Shown: one piece after another, positions 14,101 to 26,043 of the stretch
Position numbering within the stretch: the first letter of the stretch is position 1
How the letters are laid out: the number at the start of each line of letters is the position of its first letter
Origin: Hypoxylon rubiginosum
Taxonomy: Eukaryota; Ascomycota; Sordariomycetes; Xylariales; Hypoxylaceae
DNA length: 64,000 bases
Assembly: GCA_902806565.1 (NCBI GenBank)
Contig: CADCXA010000022.1
Location: 81,481 to 145,480, forward strand
Direction of reading: 5' to 3'
The notes under the pieces: model-generated
Seen by the model: the letters and a program-made list of their open reading frames with translations, nothing else
Databases searched by the model: none
What the model was told of the DNA's origin: nothing
Program-made: the position numbers and the translations under genes

Positions 14101-14720
14101 CGTGATATTGTTCTCGGCGAGTTGGGCGACAGAGGCGAGATCGTTTTCTATTTTAAATCTCGAGTTTCAATGCGTTAATGCGGGATGCCGAACCTAGAAG
14201 GTACGTACAATACTATTACCTAAGCGCGATAAGATTAGAAGATCTTTAGCTGCACTACTCCACGCCAAGACCAAGATCCTTCCCGTTACGATACCTAGAT
14301 CTTCAAATTCTAGAGATGAATTTCCTAACCTTCTATCAACCAGGAAAAGATACTCGACTCGGAGTGTTTTTATATCGGCTCAAAACGCTAATTTGATTAA
14401 TCACCTGAAAATGTTGCTGAAATAGCAGTAACAGTTGAAAGTATGTATTGTTTGAGCTTCCTAAACAAGAGACTTGAACTGACGAATGAACTGACGAATG
14501 AACTTCGAATCCCCTAGGTAAATAGTAACAGCTGACAGGGTACCTTACCAACTATATATTATTATATATACTATTTACTACGTCTACTCTTGTCCACCCG
14601 TCTCTAGCTGATTCGGCTGGCTGTTTCAGATGCAGGAGAATGTTTTCATCATTATCACCGCGGTAAACAAGACATGAGCTCAACAAGTTTCCATCCGAAA
14701 CTATCCGTGCCGTGGTGATT
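14101..14720. other. Boundary between conserved genes and the biosynthetic cluster
   Basis: This 620-base spacer lies between the start of the phosphatase gene and the 3' end of P450-1. It contains an AT-rich palindromic patch near 14550-14580. No coding region is supported. Confidence 0.4.
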
Positions 14721-16589
14721 CTATATGCGCCCCTCTTTAGGGCGACGGCGAATTCGGCATGGAAGCTTTCCCTTCGGTGGCATCGTGCCAAATCCAAAAT
14801 GACTCATGTTAACGCTGGGAATGGTATCCGGATTGAGATCGATTTCGTAAGCGGTGAGAAAAGCAGCAGTCGTTAACATAATCTCCCTTTTCGCAAAGTG
14901 ACGGCCCGGACACAAGCTCCGACCACCGCCGTACGGAATCCAGGTCCCTGCTAAGCCATCGGTAGAGAATGATAGGTCTTTATTGCCTGCTGCTCTTTTC
15001 GTCCTTGGATTTCGAAGCGGTCCGCTATTGGAATCATCCGGGTTGACTAGGAACCGGTGGGACCAGAATTTGTCGAGGGCGTGAGAGCTCAGATCTCCCC
15101 CCACTCCCCAAACTTCCTGGTTCATGGCTTCGGTGTGGCTAGAAACGGTCAGGACTTCACCCTTCTTGATACGCCACCCGCAGAACGAGAAGTCCCGCTG
15201 CGCTGCTTCGCGAACTATCAGAGCTGCAACACGAAGGCGTAGCGTCTCGGCATATACAGACTGCAATAGTGGGTCGCAGCATAGCTTCTCGATGTCAAAG
15301 GTAGCGTGCCCATTCTCATGCTCGCCGTTAGCTTCGGGTATCAAAAGTGCCGAGGAAACTCGTTGGTACACTTCCTCCTTCAGAGAAGTATCTCTTATGG
15401 TCTCGACGAGGAACCATATTGCAGCAGGAACTGAGTTGGAATTCGCCCTATGATATGATGTGTTAGCTTTGTACACGTCCACATTTCTCAACTTTACGGC
15501 TTGACGTACGCCCATAGGTTGGCGAAGTTCTCGGCAGCACGCGCTGTCTCGTCTAGAATGCCGCGTCTCGTGAGTAGAGCTTGCCTTTCCCGTATGAACC
15601 TGCTCCCATAATATGGTTCCCAATCAACATCTCCAAGTTCAGCGAGGTCGCAATTTTCCCTGGCATGCTTCTGCCACCGTTGGATGTTGTCCACCATTCT
15701 CTGCCGTGCCTTATACGCTTTTGGTATTAACCACCGCGGCATGTTCATGAATAGTAGACGTATATAATCATTGAACTCTAAGAAATCTTGAACAATATGA
15801 GGGTTTAGAGAAATCATGTAAGGGCCAAAGAAGGTGTATATCACGGACTCGATCACGTATTTCTGCACGAGGTCGCATAGATCAGGAATCTCCACCCAGT
15901 CATTCCCGATGTCCTGCTGCGATGCCCCGATCTTCTCTAGCAGAGAAATCTGAAATCTGCTCGCCAGTATTTCTAGCTGCGGACCTGAAAGTCCGGTCTG
16001 TACACCCCTGTGAATGGCCTGTTCGACCTCATCAGGGGCCCCATCAGGCGAGTATCTTGGCTTAAAGTGATGGGCCAAGTGCGCCGGACAGCCGAAGGCA
16101 TTCTGGATGATGGTGACGCCACGGCTGGTAGTGGAAAGATCCCGGGTGTTCTTGAAGAAGGCAGTGACTGCTTCCGGACCTGACACAACATAGCTGGAGA
16201 AGCCGGGGAGACTGATTCTCACCGGGACGCTTGCACCAGAGAATTTGCTAAAGGCTCGACAGGTATTAGAAGTTATGCACCGTCACTTTCGTGGTAGGGA
16301 GGATAGTTCACCTGGCTTTTGATAACAGAGCACTGCCATTCGTAATGAATTGGATTAGATGATCTATGAATGGTACATAGGAGGGAAGTGTAGGCGGCCG
16401 TTTAGAAGGGAGGTTGATACCACTAGTCTCATCTTGAGTTTGAGCATCATGGTCTTGCCAGGATGCGTACACACGACTCAAGATGAACGGACAAGCAACC
16501 AGGAGCAAGAGACACAACAGAGACACTCCATCCCATTGTAAAGTTGAAACACTGAGCATTCTCGCTATCGTGGAAGTCTCCATAGTCAT
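14721..16589 (-). CDS. Cytochrome P450 (P450-1), CYP7/CYP8-like, triterpenoid cluster
   Basis: Three exons on the minus strand, 16589-16312, 16247-15510 and 15447-14721, give about 580 residues. The start has an N-terminal hydrophobic anchor (LLCLLLLVACPFILS) for the ER membrane. The heme loop is PYGGGRSLCPGRHF with Cys near residue 518; the first Phe of the usual FxxGxxxCxG is Tyr. The ExxR of helix K is in YAETLRLR. The I-helix reads ANSNSVPAAIWFL, without the usual acid-Thr pair; this N-and-PAA pattern recalls the CYP7/CYP8 (oxysterol hydroxylase, prostacyclin synthase) group and related fungal P450s. It is divergently transcribed from the acyltransferase gene, sharing a 537-base promoter region, which suggests co-regulation. 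A role in oxidising the triterpene skeleton is inferred from context only. Confidence 0.9.
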
Positions 16590-17126
16590 CGACGACTGGC
16601 TGTGCTCCCATTACTTTGGCAATCATGTGCGGGCATGAGAGCCGTCATACATCGCCGGGAGGTCCTCTTCATCGGGTGAACTCATGCCCGCCGAGGAAAG
16701 ACAAGACGAGCGAAACCTTGGAAATCTAGGACAACCCTGGTGGTGATGTGTTACACAAGGATCGATGCCATCATAAATGCATGGCTCCAGTTGCTTACCG
16801 GTAAGCTTACCTGCATATGCGACGTGCGCAGGCACCCAATCACCGTTCGGGCAAAAAGGCAAAGAGATTAGGCAGCGTTGCTACGACCTGTGGATATTGC
16901 CAAAAACAGAAGTCCTCGCGTTATGAATACGAGCCCACTTGCAATTAACCGATTACTGACAATCCTACGAGGAAGAGGGAGAAAGGGAGGGAAGAGGGAG
17001 GGAGACATGTCTGACCTAGTAAGTAGGAGTACTTTACAGCTTCTGTCGTATCTACCTGAATGTATGTACTTGGTATTTTTCGGAGAGTATTTTTCATATG
17101 AGAATTAACATATTCTCCTCCCAAAT
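16590..17126. promoter_or_regulatory. Divergent promoter between P450-1 and acyltransferase
   Basis: The start codons of two oppositely transcribed cluster genes are 537 bases apart, so this segment should hold both promoters. It includes a purine-rich run (about 16970-17005). The CTTACCGGTAAG palindrome at 16794-16805 might be a regulator site, but I cannot assign a binding protein. Confidence 0.45.
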
Positions 17127-18938
17127 ATGTCCTCAGCACTCATCGCCACTAGCATCTTCAGCCTTCAACTTGGTCTCACCGGGACCGTCTTAGGCTTCAC
17201 GCCCGCCAGCTCGATTTTGAGACCGGGATTTCTCCTACTGATCGCATTATGCCCGTACCTCCAATTCCCATACCTGGAAGACATTCGCTATGCTCCTCTG
17301 CGGGGTGCCTTAGGCGCCGCGTGCATTTATACGGTGATCATATATATCGACGCTGTTCTGCTCAACAAATTCACATTCGAAGCTGGCGGTCCGACATCTA
17401 CAGCGGGCGGATTGACTCCTGTTGAGTCGAGCGAGTTAAAAAGAGCCGCAAATGACTCTGGGACGCTAAGAGAAGCTCTGCATCGATTTCAGTTCGGTCT
17501 CAACATTAGCACTCAAGGAAGATTCCCGGCGACGAGGTGGCCGGTGAAGAACATTCCACCATTCTCTAGATCTGAACCTGGCCATATCCCCGGAAAGGGA
17601 AGCTTCCAAGTTCAAACCGCATTGAAGGTCATTATTGGGTTTACTTTGCTAGCGCTGCTCGGTTTCGCCCCAAATTCAGGAGACAATTCTACTGTATTTG
17701 CTTCGGAGAAGGTTGCACTCCTTACCAGGCTGGATAGCGTATCTAGGGAAGATATAATCACCCGAGCCGGAAGTGTTCTTGGATACTGGACAGTTCAGTA
17801 TATAATACATGTGGCGGTTCATGGGCTGTTGGCGGTAGTGGTCGTTACTCTGGGTGTCTCAGAGGTTAAGGCTTGGCCCCCTGTGTTCGGCTCGATTCAA
17901 GACGCATACTCCATACGTCGATTCTGGGGGTACGTAATAAATTCATTCAAAAATGAATTTATATCCCTTCCTTCGTAGTTGGAATGCTTGCTAACCTTTA
18001 CTGTTAGTAATTTCTATCACCAACTTATTCGCCGGGGTTGTAGTAGCATCGCGCATTTCACAACTTATACCTTTCTCGGTCTTAAGAAAGGGGGGTTTGT
18101 TGGTCGGTATCTATTCATACTCCTCGTATTCTCCGTTTCTGGAATATTCCACATGTTCTGCGATATCACTCAGGGGATTCCGTTGCGTGAGAGTGGGGCG
18201 ATGCATTTTTTCGTCATGCAGTCTTTCGGCATAATGTTTGAAGATGCTTTCCTATGGGTATTGCAGTACCTTTTTGGGGATAAGTTTCGCAAGGATCACT
18301 GGGCCTTGAAAAAGGCAGGATACCTATGGGTGACAGCCTGGCTGATCTGGTCCTCACCTATTTGGCTATACCCAACAATGCGACGCAACAAAGGAGAGCC
18401 GATAATTCCACTTCCAAGTTACATCCACACAGGCGTAACTCAGACGTGGTTCGGTATTTCTTCCTGGTATACCAATCAAGCAGGGAACTCTAATGTGACG
18501 ACGCTGGTATTTATACCAGTGTCGGCTCTGTTGGCCATCATATTAGTCCTTGCTGGCACTGCTGCAATATTCCAACCTATCACTCTCGCGCGAAATACTG
18601 GGATTTACTTGACGATACCTCACACAGAGGATGCGAAGCCTAAGTCGGACGACAACGATATAAATCCCCCCGTGCGTGACCAACAGGTAGTTGCCGCATG
18701 GGTGATTTTATTTGGCGTCCGGGAACTGGCACTAGGTCTCGCTCTTAGTACTTTATTGTACATGGGTGATTTAAGAGCTGCAGCGGTCGTGGTATTGGTG
18801 ATGTATGTGGTAGCCATAGGAGAAACCTATGTGTTCGCCAAGTATGGAGAAGGAGGCTCGATTACAAAGGTTGTGATACCAAGTCTTCTCCTACTTTGGG
18901 TGGCGCCATTTTATCTTCTTGGGCCCGGTCATAACTAG
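17127..18938 (+). CDS. MBOAT/wax-synthase-like O-acyltransferase of the triterpenoid cluster
   Basis: Two exons, 17127-17929 and 18008-18938, give 577 residues. The 78-nt intron has donor GTACGT and acceptor CTGTTAG. Multiple hydrophobic segments run through the protein, starting at SIFSLQLGLTGTVLGF. The RRFWG-NFYHQLIRR junction and the SGIFH segment (catalytic-type His near residue 316) match the wax-synthase domain of fungal membrane-bound O-acyltransferases. Members in terpenoid clusters transfer acetyl or longer acyl groups from CoA to hydroxyls. Enfumafungin carries an acetoxy group, so acetylation of the triterpene is the natural inference. At 577 residues it is longer than many family members; a hydrophilic stretch around residues 90-160 accounts for part of this. 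Confidence 0.85.
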
Positions 18939-19209
18939 AAGTGATATTTATAGATAGAAGCCTGTTAGCACTAAGGTGTATATTCAACAGCTCTGTATTT
19001 AACAAGAAACAACATTGTGAGTAATGCCAATATACTAGAGTAGATCCTAACCTAGACTACATATGTATGTAGGTACCTACCTGATAGGTACCTACTTAAT
19101 ATATCCCTTTAATATCTGCAATATTAGTCTGAGTAAAACCAAGTCACCTCCCCAAGTACCATCTCTGAGATCACCCCATATCCACAACCATTCATATTGG
19201 ACAGTACCA
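18939..19209. other. Spacer between convergent acyltransferase and P450-2 genes
   Basis: Both genes end here. The spacer contains the palindromic run of TAGGTACCTACC-type motifs at 19069-19095, a repeat seen elsewhere in the window. It may serve as a shared 3' end or terminator, but no signal is firmly assignable. Confidence 0.35.
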
Positions 19210-21041
19210 TCATGACCCAACCACATTGCATCTTCGAACTCTAACAGTTGATGAGAATGGGGGCATCGCCGCATCTCCGAGGACTTTCATGCTAGACTGC
19301 GGATCCAATGGTTCGACGTCGTAATTGAGGACCAAGTACGCGAACATTGTCTTCATCATTAAGACGGCATACCAACGCCCGGGACTCGAAACGCGTTAGA
19401 ACTTTCGATAACTGAGAATTAGATCATCATAGATGGTAACAACTCACCAGGCATGACGGCCGTAGCCAAAACCTAAATAGGTGCTGCTTGGTTTTCCAGC
19501 GTCCAAGTCTTTACTCGGCACCGGATCTTCGCCCGGACCCCTTTCGCGTTCACGCCTGAGCTTGACGTACCGGTAGGGGTCATAGGTCTCTGGGTCGGGG
19601 TAGAACCTCGCATCCCAATGAACGCCCAGCACAGGAACTCCCAGCCACGCGCCTTGTGGTATGTGGGTGCCATCTGGAAGGTCTAAGCCACCTTTACGCA
19701 CTACCTCTTTGGTCAGACCCTTGATTAGCATCGGATGGCATCGCAAGCTCTCGCGGATGACACTGTCGGATATTTGAAGACTGTTGAAGGTATCCGCATT
19801 GTTCCAATCGTCTGGAGTCTTGATTGAGGTCTCGGCCTCTTGACGAAGAGTCTCGTAGACCTGCAATTCCTCAGGGGAATGCAAGATATCGAGCAGAACA
19901 TTCGAGCTCTGGCCGCCTAGAGAGTTGAAAGCGGCGAACCCCTTCTCGCGGTCAGCCCAGAAAAGACTAGCGGCATTTATCAACGTCTTAATTACCAGTA
20001 ACATCATCCACTCAGCGAGTTGTTTTGGCTCTGCAGCAGTTCGCGTAGACGTGCTTTTCGCAGATGTCCTCGCGCATTGGGATATAAAATCGTAGCTCTT
20101 ATTGTCAGACTGGCTTCGTAATACCTGCTGTTCCACAATAGGGAGAAGGATCTTCAGGGTTCTTCGCCTATAATACCAGAGCGGAACATTGAAAAAGGGC
20201 ACAAGTAGCCGCTTCAAGAATCCTGGCAGTATACCAATAATCATCGTCCCTACGCCCATTGCGAGAATGTAGCGGCTGTAAATAGTCAAGAACTCCTGGT
20301 TACGGCTTATCTGTTCGCCAAAGAAAACTCGGCACATAGCCTGCAAGATAATTTCTTGCATAGATTGGTATACATTGAGTGTTTTCCACTCCGTGGAGTC
20401 GGTGCCGAATACTTGATCAAAGCCTTGGCAGATTTCGTCGCACAATGGCTGTTGGATATCGCCGAGGTTTCGCGTAAGACTGTCACGAATAACCCGCTCC
20501 ATGAAGTACAGCGTAGAACTAAATTCCACGCCCATATGCTGGATTGATAGCCGTCAGTATTATATGATCAAAGACCGAATAGTCTGGAGAAAATTACGAG
20601 TTAGGAACATGAAATTTCGGCTTTCTCACCAAGTATTTTGACGCATGTCTCTCTTCGCGTATGGTCTTGCTCGACATGACAGTGTCTGACTGCTCCGCAA
20701 ACCATTTTATATGTTCCGGGGGTAACATTAGTTCCTTTTGGAAACTGGGCTCACACAATATGAACAATTTTCCGTTGGCCGAGTACTATCCCCAAACGTA
20801 TCAGTTCCTTGTTCAGCCACATATAGAGCTCACGTACTTTTCGATATCCTTCCATTAGCGTTGACATACCGTCCGTGAGTTGACGGAGCGAGGCACGGAC
20901 GACCCTAAACACCTCATTGCGCAGGCCGCTGATGGGAATATCATCTGGAAAAGCAGCAGAGTCCCGTAAGAAGAGTAGGATGAAAATATATACGAGGCCT
21001 AATAGCAGCAGTGAAGCAAGATATACGGTCCATGTCTCCAT
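19210..21041 (-). CDS. Cytochrome P450 (P450-2), triterpenoid cluster
   Basis: Four exons on the minus strand: 21041-20838, 20785-20630, 20538-19448 and 19384-19210. They give about 541 residues. The N-terminus has a membrane anchor (LASLLLLGLVYIFILLFL). Exon 2 restores the GYRKYSANGKLFILC and LPPEHIKWFAEQ segments typical of fungal class II P450s. Helix K shows the ExxR as RESLR; the heme loop is FGYGRHACPGRWYA. The heme-ligand Cys codon (residue 484) is split by the last intron (TG|T). The I-helix region reads NSLGGQSSNVLLD instead of AGxxT. The exon 2/3 junction (KYL-HMGVEF) is the least certain. It lies between the acyltransferase and cyclase genes and presumably oxidises the triterpene. 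Confidence 0.88.
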
Positions 21042-22205
21042 CGTGAATATTAGTGTCGTGGTATTAAGATGACTTGCTAGCTCTGTTTGGTTTCAGCCCT
21101 CAAATTTCAGCTTGCGGTAGGTATCTCGAAATATCATTTGATTTGAGGTCCATGCGCATTTCAGACGAGCAAGTGAGGAACACAACAACTTCGCCAACTC
21201 ATCGGGTAGAAGACTTACTTCGGTAACCTGATAATCGCGACAGTCGATTAGCGTAGGATTCGGCCTAGCACTGTAACCTCTGCGAGCCATTGGAGTCCAT
21301 GCATATTCGGCGCTGGCCAGAACGAAATATCTGTAAGATTAGTTCCCTTAGCGTTATACTCTCACATGCTAGAATGTGTTGCAATCAATTACTAATTGCT
21401 TTAATACCGCATATATTCGCTATACTACAGTAACCTTATCTAGGTATAGCGAAATCATGAAGTTCGATCGGTAAGCTCACGTACTTTCCTAGACCCCTCC
21501 TATTTTCCCATCGTATAGTCTCACCATTAGGACTTGATCATACAAGACGCTGCAGCTTACCGGCCCTACTTGAGAAATGTTCATCGTAGCACTTCTCAGT
21601 GTATTGGTCCCCACGGGGTCGTTGTCATACAACATGCCACACAACATGTCCTATTATTTTAATTGGCCAGCCAAGAAGTTGAAGGGCTGTTCGGAGAAAG
21701 TATCGCGGAGTCAACTATGGCTTACGTTAGATTATAGTATATAGTAGCGTATTGGCATGCAGTGCTTCCCTATCCCACCCATAGATGTTGCTAAATTCGG
21801 CTTTATGTAGGCGTCGTGTAACACATCCAAAGATAGAAGAAAGGCAGGATGCGACCAAAGGAAGTAGCTTAATCGATATTAGGACTCTCTAGGTATCTCG
21901 GGTAGATTTATTGGTTCCTGTAAGGGTGACGATGTGTATGCTCAGATAAGACAAGATTTGGGCTACCTACCTGTCTTGGATTGTATTAGCGCCTCTTAAT
22001 ATAACAGGATCTTGCTGTGAAGGTTGAGATGACGAAATCAAGCTAGCTAGTATAGAAGATTGCTTCGAAATGTTATCGCCGCTCCCATTGTTAAGGTAAG
22101 CTAACCCATATGTTCAGATTATGGAATAGGTACCTAGGTAGGTAGAGAACGATAACTACTGCTACATACTCAAAGCCTAACCAAGAGGCGTTTACTGAAT
22201 GAACA
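21042..22205. promoter_or_regulatory. Divergent promoter between P450-2 and the cyclase-glycosyltransferase
   Basis: This 1.16-kb segment separates two oppositely transcribed cluster genes and should hold both promoters. It contains AGGTACCTAGGTAGGTAG at about 22129-22146, near the cyclase start. No coding frame is supported; a 65-residue frame at 21093-21290 lacks family resemblance. Confidence 0.45.
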
Positions 22206-25200
22206 ATGGACAAGCCACGTTATTTACCACAGTCATTGGCTGCTTTAGAACGCGCCAGTCAGTTCTCCTTTGACTGCCAACAGCCCGATGGCCACTGGGT
22301 TGCCGAGGTCTCTGCAGACGTGACTTTCACCTCTGAATATGTCATGTTCAAGTATTCTGTTGGCCTTGACCTAAAGTCGGACGGTGGTGCCATACGCCGT
22401 TGGCTACTACAAGATCAAAAGGAAGATGGCTCATGGGGTCTTGCACCAGAGTTGGAAGGGAATGTCTCGACAACGACGGAAGCCTATTTGGCATTGAAGA
22501 TTCTCGGCGTCCCGTCCGATCATGAGGCCCTTCTCAGAGCAAAAAGCTTCATGATCAGAAATGGAGGAGTGGCTAAAGTCCGCTTCTTCACGCGTTTCTT
22601 CCTAGCCACGTTTGGATTATTCCCCTGGACAGCTATTCCGCAGCTGCCAGCGGAGTTGATCCTGATGCCGCCATCGTCTCCCCTCAATATCTACACGCTG
22701 TCTTCGTGGGCACGAAGTACTCTCATTCCCGTTCTATTAGTCCATCACCACCAGCCAGTCTATGCTCTGCCAAACGGCTTAAGTCATGACAACACCTTCC
22801 TGGACGAGCTATGGGTCGACCCTGGAAATAAAAACGTCCCGTTTGCGCCGCCTTTAACAGACCTATTCTGGCAGCGAGAATGGATCAAGCTCGGATTCAC
22901 GGCAATTGACAAGATCATCGCGCAAGCTGGTGGTCTACGGCACCAACCATTACGCCGAGTCGCCAGGAGGAAGTGTGTCGAGTGGCTACTGGAACACCAG
23001 GAGGGAACCGGGGAATGGGCCGGTTTCTTCCCTCCCATGCACGGGAGTATATGGGCATTGCTCCTCGAAGGCTTCCCGCTCAGCCACGAGGTGATCCGTT
23101 TGGGACTTGTGGGTCTCGAGGGTTTGGCAATTGAAGACGCACGCGGAAAGAGAATTGCCGCAACCGTATCACCTGTATGGGATACCGCACTGATGGCAGG
23201 CGCTCTATGTGAGGCGGGATATGGGCCAGACACTCGAATCGTCAAAGCCGCGGACTGGATCAAACGCAAGCAGATCTTTGGGCCCCAAGGCGACTGGCGC
23301 ATATATAGCTCGAATACGCAGGCGGGCGGCTGGAGCTTTGAGTATCATAATACCTGGTACCCGGACGTGGACGACACCGCGGTGGTCATCATGACACTAG
23401 TGAGACAGGACCCGGGTCTTATCACTTCAGAGAGCATTTCTAGCTCCGTGGAATGGATCCTCGGGATGCAAAATCACGACGGCGGATGGGCAGCTTTTGA
23501 CACCAATAACGACAAGCTTTGGCTACACAAGATTCCGTTCAGCGACATGGATAGTCTATGCGATCCAAGTTCGGCTGATATCACTGGCCGTATCTTGGAG
23601 TGCTTTGGGTTCTTGCTTGATCAGCGAAAGTGTCGCTTAGATCGGCGGCTGGAAAAGAAAGTCACAGCAGCTTCATGGCGAGGAATATCATATCTGATCA
23701 AGGAGCAAGAGGCCTCAGGGGCTTGGTGGGGACGCTGGGGTAACAATTACATCTACGGCACTAGCAACGTCCTCAGGGGTATGGTCCATTTCGCGCGAAG
23801 GGATCCAAAAGTTCGGCACAGCGTAGTTCGTGCGCTGCGATGGTTTGAATCTATACAAAACCCAGATGGAGGCTGGGGAGAGACGCTGAAGTCGTATGAC
23901 TTCCCTGACCTTGCCGGGAGAGGGATTAGCACCGCTGCGCAGACGGCATGGGCTCTTGAAGCATTTCTTCCATACCGTGCTGTGTCGACCAAGTGCATTG
24001 AGGATGGAGTAAAATGGCTGGTAGATAATCAAACGATTGAGTCGGAACACGGGGCGTCCTGGTCAACGGACATATACACTGGAACTGGTTTCCCTAAGGT
24101 GCTCTATCTAGGCTATCCCTACTATCACCACGCGTTCCCAATCAAGGCGTTAAGCCAATACATACACTCAACCCAAAGAATCGAATTAGTGCCTATCAGC
24201 CTCCCTCCGCATATTCTGGACGTTCTATGTCGGCCGGACGTCGTCATGATTGTCAGCGGCAGCCGCGGGGACATCTCACCATTCCTTCGCATTGGCATCG
24301 AGCTGCAAAAATCTTACGGGTGCCGAATACGCATTGCGAGCCACATGTCCCACCAAGGAGCCGTCGAAGAACATGGCTTTGAACTCTACCCGATAGCCGG
24401 AAGCCCAAAGGAGTTCGCGAGAATCTTTACGGAGAAGCCGGATATCTTAAAATCTTTCATCAGGGGCGATTTCCACGCTCTTTTGGCATTGTTCAAGAGG
24501 ATGCTCGAGGACTGCTTGCGATCTACAATCGGTGACAGTAGATTCACCTTCGATACGAAAGCCACGTCTAGTCGCCCCTTTATTGCAGATATCGTTCTAT
24601 CTAATCCGCCTACTTTAGCTCACAGCTATGCTGCCGAGGCTCTCCAAGTTCCGCTACTCCTTGTCTCTATCCAACCTACTTTACCCACGATAGCTTTCCC
24701 GCATCCCCTGACCATGTCAAAACCTAGTCTACCACAGGCGAGTCGGTGGAACTACCTCTCATATTGGGGGTTGGAATTGGCGTACGTACCTACCGAATCT
24801 TTCGAGAAGTGACAGTTGAGCATCGATGCTAACACACTTGAGCAGAAACCAGTTGGCCTTCGGATACTTCTTAAGAACCCGCGCAGCTAAGATCTTCAAG
24901 GGAAGCTCTAGACGGCTGACCAGTAGTTCCAAGAAAGGGAAAATCCCATACGTGTGTTTATGGTCTTCCCTTGTCCTACCTCGCCCAACAGATTGGGATG
25001 AGACGACAACAGTTGCGGGCTACGCATTTTCTAACGCAGGAGACGACTATTCGCCGCCACAGTCCCTACAATCATTTCTTACATCTGACCAGCCAGTGCT
25101 GGCTATTTCATTTGGCTCAATGGGTATCGCTGATCCCGAGAAGTTCATGTCAGTACTATCGCAAGCAGTGGAGGGTGTCGGCGCGAAGGCCGTCATCTGC

Positions 25201-26043
25201 GGCTCTTGGCCAACAGCCGCAATGAAGATGCACATCCTAGATCACATGTATTTCGTGGAAGACATACCGCACGACTGGCTTTTACGGCACGTCCGAGGTT
25301 TCATCCATCACGGAGGAGCGGGGCACACGGCCGTAGGATTGCGCTTCGGCGTCCCGATGCTCCTAGTCCCATTCTGCCTCGATCAAAATTTCTGGGCTGC
25401 GAGAATTCACCAGCTCGGACTTGGGCCAACCCCGATCCCGTATCGCGACGTGACGATGCGGGTGCTCAAGGAATCCCTGGAGGACCTGCTTTCCGAGAAA
25501 TATCGTGAACGATGCAGGCAGAAGGCATCAAAGCTGTCACTTGACACGGATGGAGCTAAAGTCGCCGCAGACTTGGCTGCCAGAGAACTATCGTCACCAG
25601 GGACGGCTGAACTATGCAGTATAGTCCCTCGACTCGAGGCACACTGGCGACATACTGAGTCTGGGCTTGCGCTCTCGGGTGCTGTTGCTGCTGCCTTGGT
25701 ATCCCAAGAGCTCTTGGATTGGTCAGATATGGATTTGCGGAGAGGGGACGACCAGGCAGATCAGAGCAGCAGTGCGCTCTTATTGTTTCGAATTCTTATG
25801 CTGCTCGTGGATGCACTTTACAGTGTATTTCAGGTCATATGTGGCCTGGGCACAGAGTCCGAGCCTCCAGGAGATAATCCAATCCGTCAAGCGAGGATCA
25901 ACCAAAGTCTATCTGACCTAGAACTAATCCGAAGCCATGGAGTGGAATTGGAGGTGTTGGCGAGGAGCTGGCAAGCAGCGGTGACAGGGAGGTTTATTGG
26001 ACAGGTGGCAAAGACATACCGTGATCAAGAAGGCGCAGCATAA
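22206..26043 (+). CDS. Bifunctional triterpene cyclase-glycosyltransferase (enfumafungin-synthase/EfuA-like)
   Basis: Two exons, 22206-24781 and 24846-26043, encode 1257 residues; the 64-nt intron (GTACGT...TTGAGCAG) sits inside the glycosyltransferase part. Residues 1 to about 660 are a squalene-hopene-type cyclase with QW repeats (Q25-W31 QQPDGHW, QKEDGSW, NHDGGW, NPDGGW) and the protonating DVDDTA motif (D387, D389, D390). Residues about 678-1257 are a GT1 sterol-type UDP-glycosyltransferase. They begin with an IVSGSRGDISPF loop (682-693) and contain the donor-site HHGGAGHT (1013-1020) plus PFCLDQNFW. This architecture is that of enfumafungin synthase and the fuscoatroside cyclase. The expected reaction is cyclisation of (oxido)squalene to a polycyclic triterpene alcohol, followed by glycosylation of its 3-hydroxyl. 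Product skeleton and sugar cannot be read from the sequence. Confidence 0.95.
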
